From Bacillus sp. FJAT-27264 (GTDB taxonomy: Bacteria; Bacillota; Bacilli; Paenibacillales; Paenibacillaceae): 53,816 bases of DNA. The DNA is taken from positions 335,968 to 389,783 of the forward strand of contig NZ_MAQW01000030.1 of the NCBI RefSeq assembly GCF_001682855.1, written 5' to 3'. The notes under the pieces were generated by a model. The model was not told where the DNA came from, did not search any database, and worked only from the letters and a program-made list of their open reading frames with translations. Shown here piece after piece: positions 42,418 through 52,023 of this stretch (position 1 is its first letter; each line of letters starts with the position of its first letter). Made by a program: the position numbers and the translations under genes.

Positions 42418-43392
42418 ATGGGCTATAAGAATTTAGTATTTCCTGTTGGCAGCAAATTTTTAGTAACGGGAGGAGCAGGATTTATTGGCTCCAACCTGTG
42501 TGAAGCGATATTAAGCATGGGATATGAAGTAAGATGTTTAGATAACTTCTCTACAGGAAAACGTGAAAACTTAGAGTCGTTCATGGACAACCCCTTATTT
42601 GAGTTATTAGAAGGGGATATCAGAGATTTGGATACCTGTATGCAAGCTTGTGAAGGTGTTGACTATGTGACACACCAAGCTTCATGGGGGAGTGTGCCGA
42701 GAAGCATAGAGATGCCTCTTTTATATGAAGAAATTAATATCAGAGGAACATTAAACATGATGGAGGCCGCACGCCAGAATAAGGTTAAAAGATTTGTGTA
42801 TGCTTCCAGCTCATCTGTTTACGGTGATGAGCCAAATCTTCCTAAGATTGAGGATAGAGTAGGCAAAGTGTTGTCTCCATATGCACTAACCAAAAAGGTT
42901 GGTGAAGAATACGGAAGATTATACACACAAATCTACGGTCTTGAAACTGTAGGATTCAGATACTTTAATGTATTCGGCAGAAGACAGGACCCGCATGGTT
43001 ATTATGCTGCTGTAATACCCAAGTTTGTTAAGGCTTTGTTAAACGATCAGGCTTCCAAAATTAATGGGGATGGACAGCAATCAAGAGATTTCACATATAT
43101 TGAGAATGTAATTGAGGCTAACTTAAAGGGAATGCTTGCACCTAAAGAAGCAGCGGGTGAAGTGTATAATATTGCTTTTGGTGGTAGAGTGTTCCTTATC
43201 GATTTGTATAATAAATTGTGCGAGCTTTTAGGGAAAGATATACAACCAGAATATGGCCCGGATCGAGCAGGAGACGTAAAACACTCTAATGCTGATATAG
43301 CAAAAGCAACAAGATTGTTGGGATATGACCCCGATTTTGACTTCAATTCAGGGATTGAACTTGCAGTGAATTGGTATAAGGAGAATTTGTGA
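42418..43392 (+). CDS. UDP-GlcNAc/GlcNAcA 4-epimerase (WbpP/TviC-like)
   Basis: A 324-residue short-chain dehydrogenase-type epimerase. FLVTGGAGFIGSNLCEAIL binds NAD; ASSSSVYGD and SPYALTKKVGEEYG provide the Ser and YxxxK. VTHQASWGSVPRSIEMPLLY and SRDFTYIENV are typical of WbpP/TviC. With the dehydrogenase it would provide UDP-GalNAcA. No separate strong ribosome binding site is seen; translation is coupled to the preceding gene. Confidence 0.92.
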   Translation: MGYKNLVFPVGSKFLVTGGAGFIGSNLCEAILSMGYEVRCLDNFSTGKRENLESFMDNPLFELLEGDIRDLDTCMQACEGVDYVTHQASWGSVPRSIEMPLLYEEINIRGTLNMMEAARQNKVKRFVYASSSSVYGDEPNLPKIEDRVGKVLSPYALTKKVGEEYGRLYTQIYGLETVGFRYFNVFGRRQDPHGYYAAVIPKFVKALLNDQASKINGDGQQSRDFTYIENVIEANLKGMLAPKEAAGEVYNIAFGGRVFLIDLYNKLCELLGKDIQPEYGPDRAGDVKHSNADIAKATRLLGYDPDFDFNSGIELAVNWYKENL

Positions 43393-44504
43393 TGGTAGAA
43401 AATACTGGTTTGCCAGTACGCATCCTCCATGTTTTTGGAATAATGAACTGTGGCGGTGCAGAAACATTCATTATGAATATTTATCGGAATATTGACCGCA
43501 ATAAGATTCAATTTGATTTTATAGTTCATAGCCAAGATAAGGGGTATTATGATGATGAGATCAAAGCATTGGGCGGAAAGAAATATGTGGTTCCTAAATT
43601 TAAAGGAACTAATCTCCTGAATTATAGAAAAGCATGGAAAGATTTTTTTGAAGCTCATAGCGAGTATCGGGTTATTCATTCGCATATTAGAAGTACAGCA
43701 AGTGTTTTTTTGAACACAGCTCAAAAAAATGGATTGAAAACTATAATTCACAGCCATAGCACTTCTTCTGGAGGTGGGCTTTCTGGCTTTGTGAAAGACT
43801 TGTTGCAATTACCTTTGAGATACATCACCGATTACAGATTTGCATGTAGTACGGATGCAGGAAGATGGCTCTTTGGAAAAAAGGATTTCAGTATAATAAA
43901 AAATGCGATTAAGGTTGAGGACTATATATATAATCCTGAAGTAAGAGATATCTATCGCGAAGTCCTAGGGATAAAAGATAGATATGTAATTGGACATATA
44001 GGAAGATTCTATGAACCCAAAAATCACTTCTTTATTATTGATGTATTTAAATCAATTCATGAAACAGATTCCAATTCTGTATTATTGCTTGTTGGGGATG
44101 GGAACTTAAGACCAGAGGTAGAAAATAAGATTCAAGAGTTAGGATTGCAAAATCAAGTTATTTTTACTGGGATACGAAAAGATATTCCCGAATTATTACA
44201 GGCGATGGATGTATTTTTGTTTCCATCACTTTATGAAGGGCTTGGCATTGTATTAATAGAAGCACAAGCAGCAGGTTTACCATGTGTACTATCAGAAACA
44301 TTGCCAAGTGAAGTGTCAATTACTGAACTAGTTAAATGCATATCTTTAAAAGAGACGGTAGAGATCTGGGCTAATCAAGTTCTTAAATACAAGGATTTCA
44401 ATTATAGAACCGATACAAGCAGACTTATAAAGGGGAATGGTTATGATGTAATTGAACAAGCCGTTTTCTTGGGGGATTTTTATCTGGACAGTGTAACTAA
44501 ATAG
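43392..44504 (+). CDS. GT4 glycosyltransferase (EpsF-like)
   Basis: A 370-residue GT-B enzyme. RILHVFGIMNCGGAETFIMN is a hallmark N-terminus for this subgroup. VIGHIGRFYEPKNHFFIIDV and LFPSLYEGLGIVLIEAQAAG are the C-terminal donor-binding motifs. AAGGAGAA sits before ATG 43392, whose first base is the last base of the upstream stop. Substrate unknown. Confidence 0.92.
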   Translation: MVENTGLPVRILHVFGIMNCGGAETFIMNIYRNIDRNKIQFDFIVHSQDKGYYDDEIKALGGKKYVVPKFKGTNLLNYRKAWKDFFEAHSEYRVIHSHIRSTASVFLNTAQKNGLKTIIHSHSTSSGGGLSGFVKDLLQLPLRYITDYRFACSTDAGRWLFGKKDFSIIKNAIKVEDYIYNPEVRDIYREVLGIKDRYVIGHIGRFYEPKNHFFIIDVFKSIHETDSNSVLLLVGDGNLRPEVENKIQELGLQNQVIFTGIRKDIPELLQAMDVFLFPSLYEGLGIVLIEAQAAGLPCVLSETLPSEVSITELVKCISLKETVEIWANQVLKYKDFNYRTDTSRLIKGNGYDVIEQAVFLGDFYLDSVTK

Positions 44505-44537
44505 TATACATGAAATACATTTAGGGTGGTTTTTAGT

Positions 44538-45824
44538 ATGTTGTTAAAGAATGATAAGCATTTGTTACTGTCTTTAGGGATACTCACCTTTTTTGCAGCT
44601 TCTTATAATATAAATTTTTTAGGATCATCCTTATCAGTAAGCGTGGGTGAATTTGTTTTTTTAGGAGCATTATTTTTTTATTTTCTTGGTGTGCTTAGTC
44701 AAAAAAGAAAAATATATGTCAATACTGTGGCGGGGCTTTTGCTTAGTATCTCCTTAGTTGGTTTTTTCTCTGTGATTAATGCATTTGATTATGGAAGATT
44801 CTTAGTGGGATTCTTTAATTATATTGAAGCTGCTCTGATTTTTATTTTCATTATTAATTTGCAATTCAGTGATAAGTCTTTGAGAACCATGTTTATGGTC
44901 TACATCTTATCTGCTGGTGTATTATCAATTCGGATAATTTTCCAAACCTATTTTGTTAATAATGGGAACTTTATCATAGGAAATAAAATTGCTATGGATG
45001 TAGGCGGAAGTAATTATCTTGCTTCATTATTATTGTTACCCTTAATCATGTCTTTGACCTTACTTATGCAAGCTGGTAAGGCTAAATCAATAATATTCTA
45101 TTTAATAATGATGGTCATGCTGAGTACTTCAATTGTTTTTACAGGGTCTAGAACTGCCCTTTTAATATTGGCTGTATTAGTACCAATGTTTTTCATCTCT
45201 GATATTGTGCAATCTAAACAACCGTTAAGACAAAAAATACTTAATATAGTGGTCGTTCTAATTGGAACAGGGTTAGCGTACAGATTTTTTGAAGAATTTA
45301 TTAAGCAAATGATAGTTCAAGGTCGCTTTGAAAATTTGATTTATCAGTCTAATGTTACAGCAAGGTATACTATTTTCACTGATTATTTTAAGGCATTTCT
45401 AAATCACCCCTTCTTAGGAAATGGTTTTATGAATGTTCAATCACAAGGGATTCTGATATGGGCACATAATTCTTTTCTACAAATTTTTGCTGATGCTGGG
45501 GTACTGGCGGGATGTTTGTTTATAGCTCTTATATTAGTGACTTTTAAAAGTCTTAAAGCTATCCTCATGATAGTTCAAGATAAATTCTTGCGCTCTTGTA
45601 TAGTTGGATATCGACGAGGTTTTTTTGCTCTTTTTCTTCACGGCCTTTTTGAACCTAACTTCGGAACCAAGCTGTTTATGGTTTACGTTTTTATTGGGCT
45701 AGCTTTAGTTTTTGTCTCTTATCGTATAATGATTCAAAGTACCCATCCGAATGGCAGTATAGATAAAAGTGAATTATTGGTTATGAGATTAAGAAAGGGG
45801 ATAATTGGAATTAAGAATATATAA
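44538..45824 (+). CDS. Wzy-like O-antigen ligase/polymerase
   Basis: A 428-residue polytopic membrane protein with about 10 to 12 hydrophobic segments. The O-antigen-ligase/Wzy-C signature region is HPFLGNGFMNVQ followed by ILIWAHNSFLQIFADAGVLA, with FTGSRTALLILAVL upstream. It would polymerise the repeat units outside the membrane. ATG 44538 has AGGGTGGT seven bases upstream; the open frame begins earlier at 44526. Confidence 0.85.
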   Translation: MLLKNDKHLLLSLGILTFFAASYNINFLGSSLSVSVGEFVFLGALFFYFLGVLSQKRKIYVNTVAGLLLSISLVGFFSVINAFDYGRFLVGFFNYIEAALIFIFIINLQFSDKSLRTMFMVYILSAGVLSIRIIFQTYFVNNGNFIIGNKIAMDVGGSNYLASLLLLPLIMSLTLLMQAGKAKSIIFYLIMMVMLSTSIVFTGSRTALLILAVLVPMFFISDIVQSKQPLRQKILNIVVVLIGTGLAYRFFEEFIKQMIVQGRFENLIYQSNVTARYTIFTDYFKAFLNHPFLGNGFMNVQSQGILIWAHNSFLQIFADAGVLAGCLFIALILVTFKSLKAILMIVQDKFLRSCIVGYRRGFFALFLHGLFEPNFGTKLFMVYVFIGLALVFVSYRIMIQSTHPNGSIDKSELLVMRLRKGIIGIKNI

Positions 45825-45879
45825 AGCTGTATTATCACTTTGTAACAGTATCATTACTATTGAATTGAGTTGATCATAA

Positions 45880-46749
45880 ATGGAATTTACTTTTTCTTTT
45901 ATAATTGTTAATTACAATACAAAGCTAATAACAGCTGATTGTATTAATTCGATTAATAATAATCCTACTCTAAAGGAATTAACTTATGAAATTATTATTG
46001 TAGATAACAACTCTACTGACTATTCAGTGAAGTTTTTCCAAGAGGGAGCATTTAAAAATACTAGAGTTATTATAAACAAGATCAATGACGGTTTTGGAAA
46101 AGCTAATAACATTGGAGTTAGCTATAGCACAGGTGAATTTGTTGTGCTGCTAAATAGTGATACCTTAGTTCAAGAAACTGATTTTTCCCTATTAGTAGAT
46201 ACTATTAAAAAGGATAAGGAAATAGGGGTTCTTTCAGTAAAAATACTAAATGAGGATAAAACTATTCAGTCGGTTGGTTTTGAGTTTCCAAGTCTTCAAA
46301 ATGAGTTGAGACTGAATCTTTTATTCTGGAACTTTAATTTTGTTAAGAAAATTAGATTTAAAAACTATAAAAATAAAAATTTGTTCAGAGTTGGGTGGGT
46401 AAGTGGCTGCTTTATGGTGATCAGACAGGAAGACTATCGTCTAGTGGGTGGCTTTGATGAGAAAATATTTATGTACGCTGAGGATGTAGATTTATGTTAT
46501 AGATTAAGTAAATACGACAAATATAGCTTTACCTTGGATGAAACTTCAATTTATCATTTGCATGGTAAGTCAGGGAATAAAAAAAATATCACTTTAAGAA
46601 AAATACTAGAGAATAAAAGGAATTTATATTATGTTCTAAAGAAGAATGAAATACTTCCAAAATGGAAAATAGATGTCGTGAAATTTTCCTTTTTCATTCA
46701 TGCATTAGTTTTAGTTACAATCAAGAAGCTGAGAAAGATTACTACCTGA
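45880..46749 (+). CDS. GT2 glycosyltransferase (rhamnosyltransferase-like)
   Basis: A 289-residue GT-A enzyme. FSFIIVNYNTKLITADC and EIIIVDNNSTDYS bind the nucleotide; NDGFGKANNIGV and VVLLNSDT carry the DxD-like motif. VGGFDEKIFMYAEDVDLCYR is typical of the WbbL/rhamnosyltransferase subfamily. A dTDP-rhamnose pathway is partly encoded downstream, consistent with this donor. The ribosome binding site is weak. Confidence 0.88.
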   Translation: MEFTFSFIIVNYNTKLITADCINSINNNPTLKELTYEIIIVDNNSTDYSVKFFQEGAFKNTRVIINKINDGFGKANNIGVSYSTGEFVVLLNSDTLVQETDFSLLVDTIKKDKEIGVLSVKILNEDKTIQSVGFEFPSLQNELRLNLLFWNFNFVKKIRFKNYKNKNLFRVGWVSGCFMVIRQEDYRLVGGFDEKIFMYAEDVDLCYRLSKYDKYSFTLDETSIYHLHGKSGNKKNITLRKILENKRNLYYVLKKNEILPKWKIDVVKFSFFIHALVLVTIKKLRKITT

Positions 46750-46773
46750 TTCAAGAAAATAGTGAGGTCTATT

Positions 46774-47409
46774 ATGATGTCAATAATTAAAAGGTATTTT
46801 AACCTATTCATTTTTAAACGTAAATGGCGTAAATTAAACAATCACAATTTAACGACGGTTGGTAAACAGTTTCCTATAGACTGTGTAAAAGTAGGGGCTT
46901 TTACTTATGGGAAATTAAATGTTAGTTCATTTGGGAATAAGAGCGAAAGATTATTAATAGGAAATCTGGTGTCAATCGGTGGTGAGGTGAATTTCATCCT
47001 TGGTGGAAATCACCGATATGACTGCTTTTCCACTTATCCATTGAGAAAGCACATACTTCACAAAGGTAGTGAAGCTATTTCAAAGGGGCCAATTATTGTA
47101 GGTGATGATGTGTGGATAGGTAGTCACTCGGTGATATTATCAGGAGTTAACATTGGAAGAGGCACAATAATTGGAGCTGGAAGTGTTGTGACAAAAAACA
47201 TTGAGCCTTATAGTATTGTTGCAGGAAACCCCGCTAGAGTTATTAAATATAGATTCGACAAACAAACCATAGCAGAACTTTTGAAGATCGACTTTAATAA
47301 AATAGACAAGCATTTCATAGAAAATAACGAGATTTTATTATATCAAACAATAAATACTCAAACTTTAAATGACATTAGTATCAAAATTCAAGGTTCAACG
47401 AAATTGTAA
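46774..47409 (+). CDS. CatB-related hexapeptide O-acetyltransferase
   Basis: About 211 residues. The central part contains LIGNLVSIGGEVNFILGGNH, followed by HRYDCFSTYP. IIVGDDVWIGSHSVILSGVN and GTIIGAGSVVTKNIEPYSIV are hexapeptide turns, and AGNPARVIKYRF is the conserved end. It probably O-acetylates a sugar of the repeat unit. GAGGT lies six bases before ATG 46774 (a second ATG follows at once). Confidence 0.88.
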   Translation: MMSIIKRYFNLFIFKRKWRKLNNHNLTTVGKQFPIDCVKVGAFTYGKLNVSSFGNKSERLLIGNLVSIGGEVNFILGGNHRYDCFSTYPLRKHILHKGSEAISKGPIIVGDDVWIGSHSVILSGVNIGRGTIIGAGSVVTKNIEPYSIVAGNPARVIKYRFDKQTIAELLKIDFNKIDKHFIENNEILLYQTINTQTLNDISIKIQGSTKL

Positions 47410-47423
47410 AGGTGATTATGTGA

Positions 47424-48791
47424 ATGAAGCTATTAAAAGATATTATAAAAGTACTGAACTCTAACGTATTAATGCTAGTTTCAAATATAATTTTGAATTT
47501 ATTAATACCTTTAACATTGAGTGTTCCTGAGTATGGTTATTATAGAAAATATATAATGTATATCACATATATTGCTGTTTTTAATCTAGGTTTTATTGAT
47601 GGCATTTACATAAAATACGGTGGTGAAAGTTTAAATGGAAGACATTCTTTACTAACATCAGAACGTAGTTTTCTGGCGAAATTTCAGTTAATTGTAAGCA
47701 TTATGATGGTTATAATTTCTCTTTTTATTAATGATAGAATATTGTTGTTTCTTTCACTCTCTATAATTCCAATTAATTTAGGTGGATTCCATAAAATAGT
47801 ATATCAAGCTACAGGACAATTCTCTAAGTACTCTCGTGTGAATATTGTCTATACACTAGTTAATCTAATGCTTCTTCTTATTTTACTTGCCTTTAATGTT
47901 GATAATTCAATATTTTATATCAGTGCTTCCTTGGCTGCATATGTAGTGATTTTGTTATTAATGGAAATTGATTTTGCTAAACATAGAAGAGATAAGACAA
48001 AAGTAGAGAAAGTTAACTTTTACAAGTATTTTAAAGTAGGCATATTTATACTTCTTGGGAACATCGCTGTGTTACTTTTCACCAATATGGGTGCTTGGTT
48101 AGTCAATCTGTTCTTTACTATTGAAGAATTTGCACAATTTGCATTTGCGACTACAATGCTTAATATGGTTCTAGTTGTGATAAGCGCAGTAGGCTTAACT
48201 TTTTATAACTTTCTTGCAAAAAATGAAAATCATCAGATTATTAGATTCACAAAAGAGATTTTGATTGTTCTGGGAATATTATCAGGAATGATCTTTTTTA
48301 TATTAGAAATGTTTATTATGAAGTATCTGCCACATTATTCTGCATCATTAAGCATTATATCCATCTCATTTGTGAATTTACCATATATAATGGTAATAAA
48401 TGTTGTTATTCTCAATCTCTACAAGGCTCGGAAACAAGAGAGACGGTTCTTTAATATAGTAATCCTTATGCTTGGAATAAGTATTATATTAAATACTACC
48501 TCTTTTTATTTATTTCATTCTATGGAATGGATTGCTTTATCAACCACAATAAGTTACGTAATTTGGTATGTTTTCTCGATATATAAAGATTTTAGGTTTA
48601 TGAAAGGGAATTTGAATGAGGCATTATTATTAGTGGTGCATTCTTCAGTGTTTTTATACACAGCTAATTATTTGAATTGGATGATGGGCTTTTGTTTTTA
48701 TATTTTAATTTGTTTTTTGTCCTTACTTATATTTTATAAGAAAGAAATCAATGAAATATGGAAAAAAGTTAGAAGCCTTGTTAGACGTTAA
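47424..48791 (+). CDS. Wzx-like polysaccharide flippase
   Basis: A 455-residue membrane protein with about 12 to 14 hydrophobic segments (MLVSNIILNLLIPLTLSVPE, YFKVGIFILLGNIAVLLFTN, LPYIMVINVVILNLYKARKQ). It has the MOP/polysaccharide-transport superfamily look, with a cytosolic end KKVRSLVRR. It would move undecaprenyl-linked repeat units across the membrane. AAAGGTGA lies eight bases before the ATG. It is the last strongly AT-rich gene of the cassette. Confidence 0.82.
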   Translation: MKLLKDIIKVLNSNVLMLVSNIILNLLIPLTLSVPEYGYYRKYIMYITYIAVFNLGFIDGIYIKYGGESLNGRHSLLTSERSFLAKFQLIVSIMMVIISLFINDRILLFLSLSIIPINLGGFHKIVYQATGQFSKYSRVNIVYTLVNLMLLLILLAFNVDNSIFYISASLAAYVVILLLMEIDFAKHRRDKTKVEKVNFYKYFKVGIFILLGNIAVLLFTNMGAWLVNLFFTIEEFAQFAFATTMLNMVLVVISAVGLTFYNFLAKNENHQIIRFTKEILIVLGILSGMIFFILEMFIMKYLPHYSASLSIISISFVNLPYIMVINVVILNLYKARKQERRFFNIVILMLGISIILNTTSFYLFHSMEWIALSTTISYVIWYVFSIYKDFRFMKGNLNEALLLVVHSSVFLYTANYLNWMMGFCFYILICFLSLLIFYKKEINEIWKKVRSLVRR

Positions 48792-48810
48792 AACTATACT
48801 ATTTTATAAT
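48781..48810 (+). promoter_or_regulatory. Possible promoter of the rml genes
   Basis: TATAAT at 48805-48810 with TTAGAC at 48781-48786 (18-bp spacer). The -35 is poor, but base composition changes here and the gap before rmlA is the largest in this part of the locus. Confidence 0.35.
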
Positions 48811-48863
48811 CTATATGTTTGAATCACATTTTACCAAGAATATTAGATAAGGAGTATTTTTAT

Positions 48864-49742
48864 ATGAAAGGCATTATCCTAGCGGGCGGCAGCGGCACAC
48901 GCCTATACCCATTAACCATGGTTACGAGTAAACAATTACTTCCCGTTTACGACAAACCCATGATTTACTACCCATTATCCACTTTAATGCTCGCAGGTAT
49001 AAAAGACATTCTCATTATTTCTACCCCAGAAGATACGCCGAGATTCGAAAGTCTTTTAGGCGACGGTTCTCAATTCGGTATCTCCTTACAATACATAGTA
49101 CAACCAAGTCCTGACGGTTTAGCTCAGGCTTTTATTTTGGGTGAGAGATTTATTGGTGATGATTCGGTTGCCATGATCCTTGGAGATAATATTTACTATG
49201 GAAATGGAATGCGGAAGATCCTGCAGCGTGCATCTTCTAAAATGCATGGGGCTACAGTATTCGGATACCATGTACAAGATCCAGAACGATTCGGTGTTGT
49301 GGAATTTAATGAAGACGGTAAGGTGCTGAGTGTAGAAGAAAAACCGACTCAGCCGAAATCAAACTATGCAATCACTGGTCTATATTTTTATGATAATAGA
49401 GTTATTGAGATTGCTAAGAATGTTAAGGTCTCTTCACGTGGGGAATTGGAGATTACTTCAATAAATGAGGCGTATTTAAATCTTGGCGAGCTTGATGTAG
49501 AACTCTTGGGACGTGGATTCACATGGCTGGATACAGGAACTCATCAAAGTTTAGTCGATGCTACTAACTTTGTGCGGACTATTGAGGATCATCAAGGAAT
49601 CAAAATAGCGGCTCCTGAAGAAATAGCATATATTAACGGATGGATTACGAAAGAGCATTTGTGGGATAGTGGGGAAAAATTAAGTAAGACGGGTTATGGT
49701 CAGTACTTGATGAAAGTAGCAGCGGGTAAGATACAATACTAA
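48864..49742 (+). CDS. rfbA: Glucose-1-phosphate thymidylyltransferase
   Basis: A 292-residue nucleotidyltransferase making dTDP-glucose. ILAGGSGTRLYPLTMVTSKQ and LLPVYDKPMIYYPLS form the nucleotide and metal site; MILGDNIYYG and EEKPTQPKSNYAITGLYFYD are conserved. AAGGAG lies nine bases before ATG 48864; the longer frame from 48819 lacks a site. First gene of the rmlA-C-B run. Confidence 0.96.
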   Translation: MKGIILAGGSGTRLYPLTMVTSKQLLPVYDKPMIYYPLSTLMLAGIKDILIISTPEDTPRFESLLGDGSQFGISLQYIVQPSPDGLAQAFILGERFIGDDSVAMILGDNIYYGNGMRKILQRASSKMHGATVFGYHVQDPERFGVVEFNEDGKVLSVEEKPTQPKSNYAITGLYFYDNRVIEIAKNVKVSSRGELEITSINEAYLNLGELDVELLGRGFTWLDTGTHQSLVDATNFVRTIEDHQGIKIAAPEEIAYINGWITKEHLWDSGEKLSKTGYGQYLMKVAAGKIQY

Positions 49743-49762
49743 CAACTGAAAGTGTGGTGGCT

Positions 49763-50323
49763 ATGAAAATAACTGAGACTTTTTTACCAGGCGTAATGGT
49801 CGTTGAACCAGCCGTTTTTGGAGATCACCGAGGATGGTTTACGGAGACCTACAGCAGTGCAATATTCAAAGAGCATGGTATTGAACTGGATTTTGTACAA
49901 GATAATCAATCTTACTCTGCGACTAAGGGAACACTACGCGGTTTGCACTATCAATTACATCCTAAAGCACAGACGAAGCTGGTACGTTGCACATGTGGTG
50001 TTATTTTTGATGTAGCTGTAGATATTCGTAAGGGAAGTCCTACTTATAGCAAATGGTTTGGAATTGAACTTAGCGCGGAAAATAAGAAGCAATTACTGAT
50101 TCCTAAAGGATTCGCCCATGGATTCATAACATTGACTGAGGATGTTGAAGTTCAATATAAATGCGATGAGTTGTATGCCCCGGAATGTGATGGAGGCATT
50201 CTGTGGAATGACCCTGCTATTGGCATCGAATGGCCCATTCAGGTTACACCGGTTCTGTCTGCTAAAGATGAGAAGGCTCCTTTGTTAAAAGATGCTGATT
50301 TGAATTTCACATATGAACTTTAA
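49763..50323 (+). CDS. rfbC: dTDP-4-dehydrorhamnose 3,5-epimerase
   Basis: A 186-residue cupin. VQDNQSYSATKGTLRGLHYQ includes the active-site stretch, and IPKGFAHGFITLTEDVEVQY is the family end motif. It makes dTDP-4-keto-L-rhamnose. ATG 49763 is taken, with GTGGTGG close upstream. Confidence 0.95.
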   Translation: MKITETFLPGVMVVEPAVFGDHRGWFTETYSSAIFKEHGIELDFVQDNQSYSATKGTLRGLHYQLHPKAQTKLVRCTCGVIFDVAVDIRKGSPTYSKWFGIELSAENKKQLLIPKGFAHGFITLTEDVEVQYKCDELYAPECDGGILWNDPAIGIEWPIQVTPVLSAKDEKAPLLKDADLNFTYEL

Positions 50324-50353
50324 TATTTAGAGTATAGATCTGAGGTGCGTTTA

Positions 50354-51349
50354 ATGAGTAGACCAAAAGTGCTGGTTACAGGTGGTGCCGGCTTTATCGG
50401 TGGCAACTTCGTTCAATATATGGTTGATAAGTATCCGAATTATGATATTGTGAATCTGGACTTGCTAACCTACGCAGGGGATTTAACGAAGCATCGCCAA
50501 ATGGAGAGCAAAGCAAATTATCGGTTTGTACAAGCAGATATTGCAGAGCGCGAATTCATTCAGAATCTTTTTGAGCAAGAGAAGTTTGCTTATGTTGTAC
50601 ATTTTGCTGCAGAAAGCCATGTTGATCGTTCTATCACTGATCCTGCAGTTTTTGTGCGAACGAATGTAATGGGGACACAGGTGCTACTGGATGCGGCCAG
50701 AAAGTATGGAATAACTAAATTCGTTCATGTGTCCACAGACGAAGTATACGGAGAGTTGGACTTTGATCCAACATCATTTTTCACCGAGGACACTCCCTTG
50801 CAGCCAAACAGTCCGTACAGTGCAAGCAAGGCAGCATCTGATTTGCTAGTTCGCGCTTACTATGAAACCTACGGGCTACCGATGAATATTACACGTTGTT
50901 CCAATAACTATGGGCCATATCATTTTCCTGAGAAGTTGATTCCGTTGACGATATCAAAGGTACTGAATGATGAGAAGGTTCCGGTATATGGAGATGGTAA
51001 GAATATTCGTGACTGGCTCCATGTATGGGATCACTGTGCTGCCATTGATCTTGTGTTGCACCAGGGTGTAGAAGGGGAAGTCTATAATGTAGGTGGACAT
51101 AATGAGCGCACCAACCTTGAGGTTGTTAAAACGATCATAAACACTCTAGGAAAATCCGAGGACTTAATAGAGTTCGTAACAGATCGGTTGGGTCATGATA
51201 AACGTTATGCCATTGACCCTACCAAACTGGAACAATTGGGTTGGCAGCCAACCTATACGTTTGAAACAGGAATTGCACAGACTATCCAATGGTACATTGA
51301 TAATACTGAGTGGTGGGAACAAATCCTTCGAAATGAAGCCAACAAATAA
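50354..51349 (+). CDS. rfbB: dTDP-glucose 4,6-dehydratase
   Basis: A 331-residue SDR enzyme. VTGGAGFIGGNFVQYM binds NAD, FVHVSTDEVYGEL has the Thr-Asp-Glu triad, and SPYSASKAASDLLVRAY has the YxxxK. NNYGPYHFPEKLIPL is typical of RmlB. GAGGTG is six bases before ATG 50354. rfbD, the reductase that completes dTDP-L-rhamnose, does not follow. Confidence 0.96.
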   Translation: MSRPKVLVTGGAGFIGGNFVQYMVDKYPNYDIVNLDLLTYAGDLTKHRQMESKANYRFVQADIAEREFIQNLFEQEKFAYVVHFAAESHVDRSITDPAVFVRTNVMGTQVLLDAARKYGITKFVHVSTDEVYGELDFDPTSFFTEDTPLQPNSPYSASKAASDLLVRAYYETYGLPMNITRCSNNYGPYHFPEKLIPLTISKVLNDEKVPVYGDGKNIRDWLHVWDHCAAIDLVLHQGVEGEVYNVGGHNERTNLEVVKTIINTLGKSEDLIEFVTDRLGHDKRYAIDPTKLEQLGWQPTYTFETGIAQTIQWYIDNTEWWEQILRNEANK

Positions 51350-51352
51350 TAT

Positions 51353-51997
51353 ATGAAAAACGGAGCTAATAAGACAAATAGGGGCATGTTGTCCAAGAGA
51401 AGAGTACTTACATACTTGTCTCTGTTGTTGCTGCTCACAGCCTTCCTAACCGCCGGCCGCTTTCTCGCCCTTACCCAACCAGCCAAACAAACCGAGGTCA
51501 TCGTCGTCCTCAGTGGTGGCTCCGGCCGGCTGGAGGAGGCAGCCAGGTTATACAAGGCAGGCTATGCCCCATACATGATTCTGTCCAACGCCAAAGAATC
51601 AGCCATTTCCGCCGGTGATATGTTTAAGACTGCTCTCGCCTTAGGTATTCCGCAAGAAGCCATTCTAACCGAGAACGAAGCGAGAAGTACCTACCAAAAC
51701 GCTGAGTTCACCCTTCCCATTATGAAGGAGCACGGTTTTACCTCTGCGATTGTCGTCTCCTCTGATTTTCATATGCGGCGAGTGAAGATCCTCTTTGATC
51801 GTGTGTACAGAAAATCGGGAATTGAGCTTACGTATATAGGTTCCGATTCTGGCTACCACGCCGTGCGCTGGTGGGGAGATCGTTATAGCCGCGAGACGAC
51901 ATTTAATGAATATGTGAAGATGATCGGGAATGCCTTTGGATATAACGGTCCAGAAGCGAAGGATGTGCTTAATCAGATCAAGGCCTGGTTTCGGTGA
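51353..51997 (+). CDS. YdcF/DUF218-family membrane-anchored protein
   Basis: A 214-residue protein with one N-terminal helix (VLTYLSLLLLLTAFLTAGRF) and a DUF218 domain: VIVVLSGGSGRLEEAARLY, NEARSTYQNAEF and VSSDFHMRRVKILFDRV. Family members (SanA/ElyC/YdcF) act in envelope glycan precursor or lipid-carrier metabolism. No good ribosome binding site precedes ATG 51353; it lies three bases after rfbB, so translation is probably coupled. ATG 51386 is an alternative. Confidence 0.87.
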   Translation: MKNGANKTNRGMLSKRRVLTYLSLLLLLTAFLTAGRFLALTQPAKQTEVIVVLSGGSGRLEEAARLYKAGYAPYMILSNAKESAISAGDMFKTALALGIPQEAILTENEARSTYQNAEFTLPIMKEHGFTSAIVVSSDFHMRRVKILFDRVYRKSGIELTYIGSDSGYHAVRWWGDRYSRETTFNEYVKMIGNAFGYNGPEAKDVLNQIKAWFR

Positions 51998-52023
51998 GAT
52001 ATCTCCGGGATCGGGTCTTTTTT
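51983..52023 (+). terminator. Possible terminator of the glycan locus
   Basis: CGGTGAG pairs with CTCCG around ATAT, with extra pairing outside, then TCTTTTTTG and a second T5. The stem is imperfect and overlaps the end of the YdcF-family gene. Confidence 0.45.
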
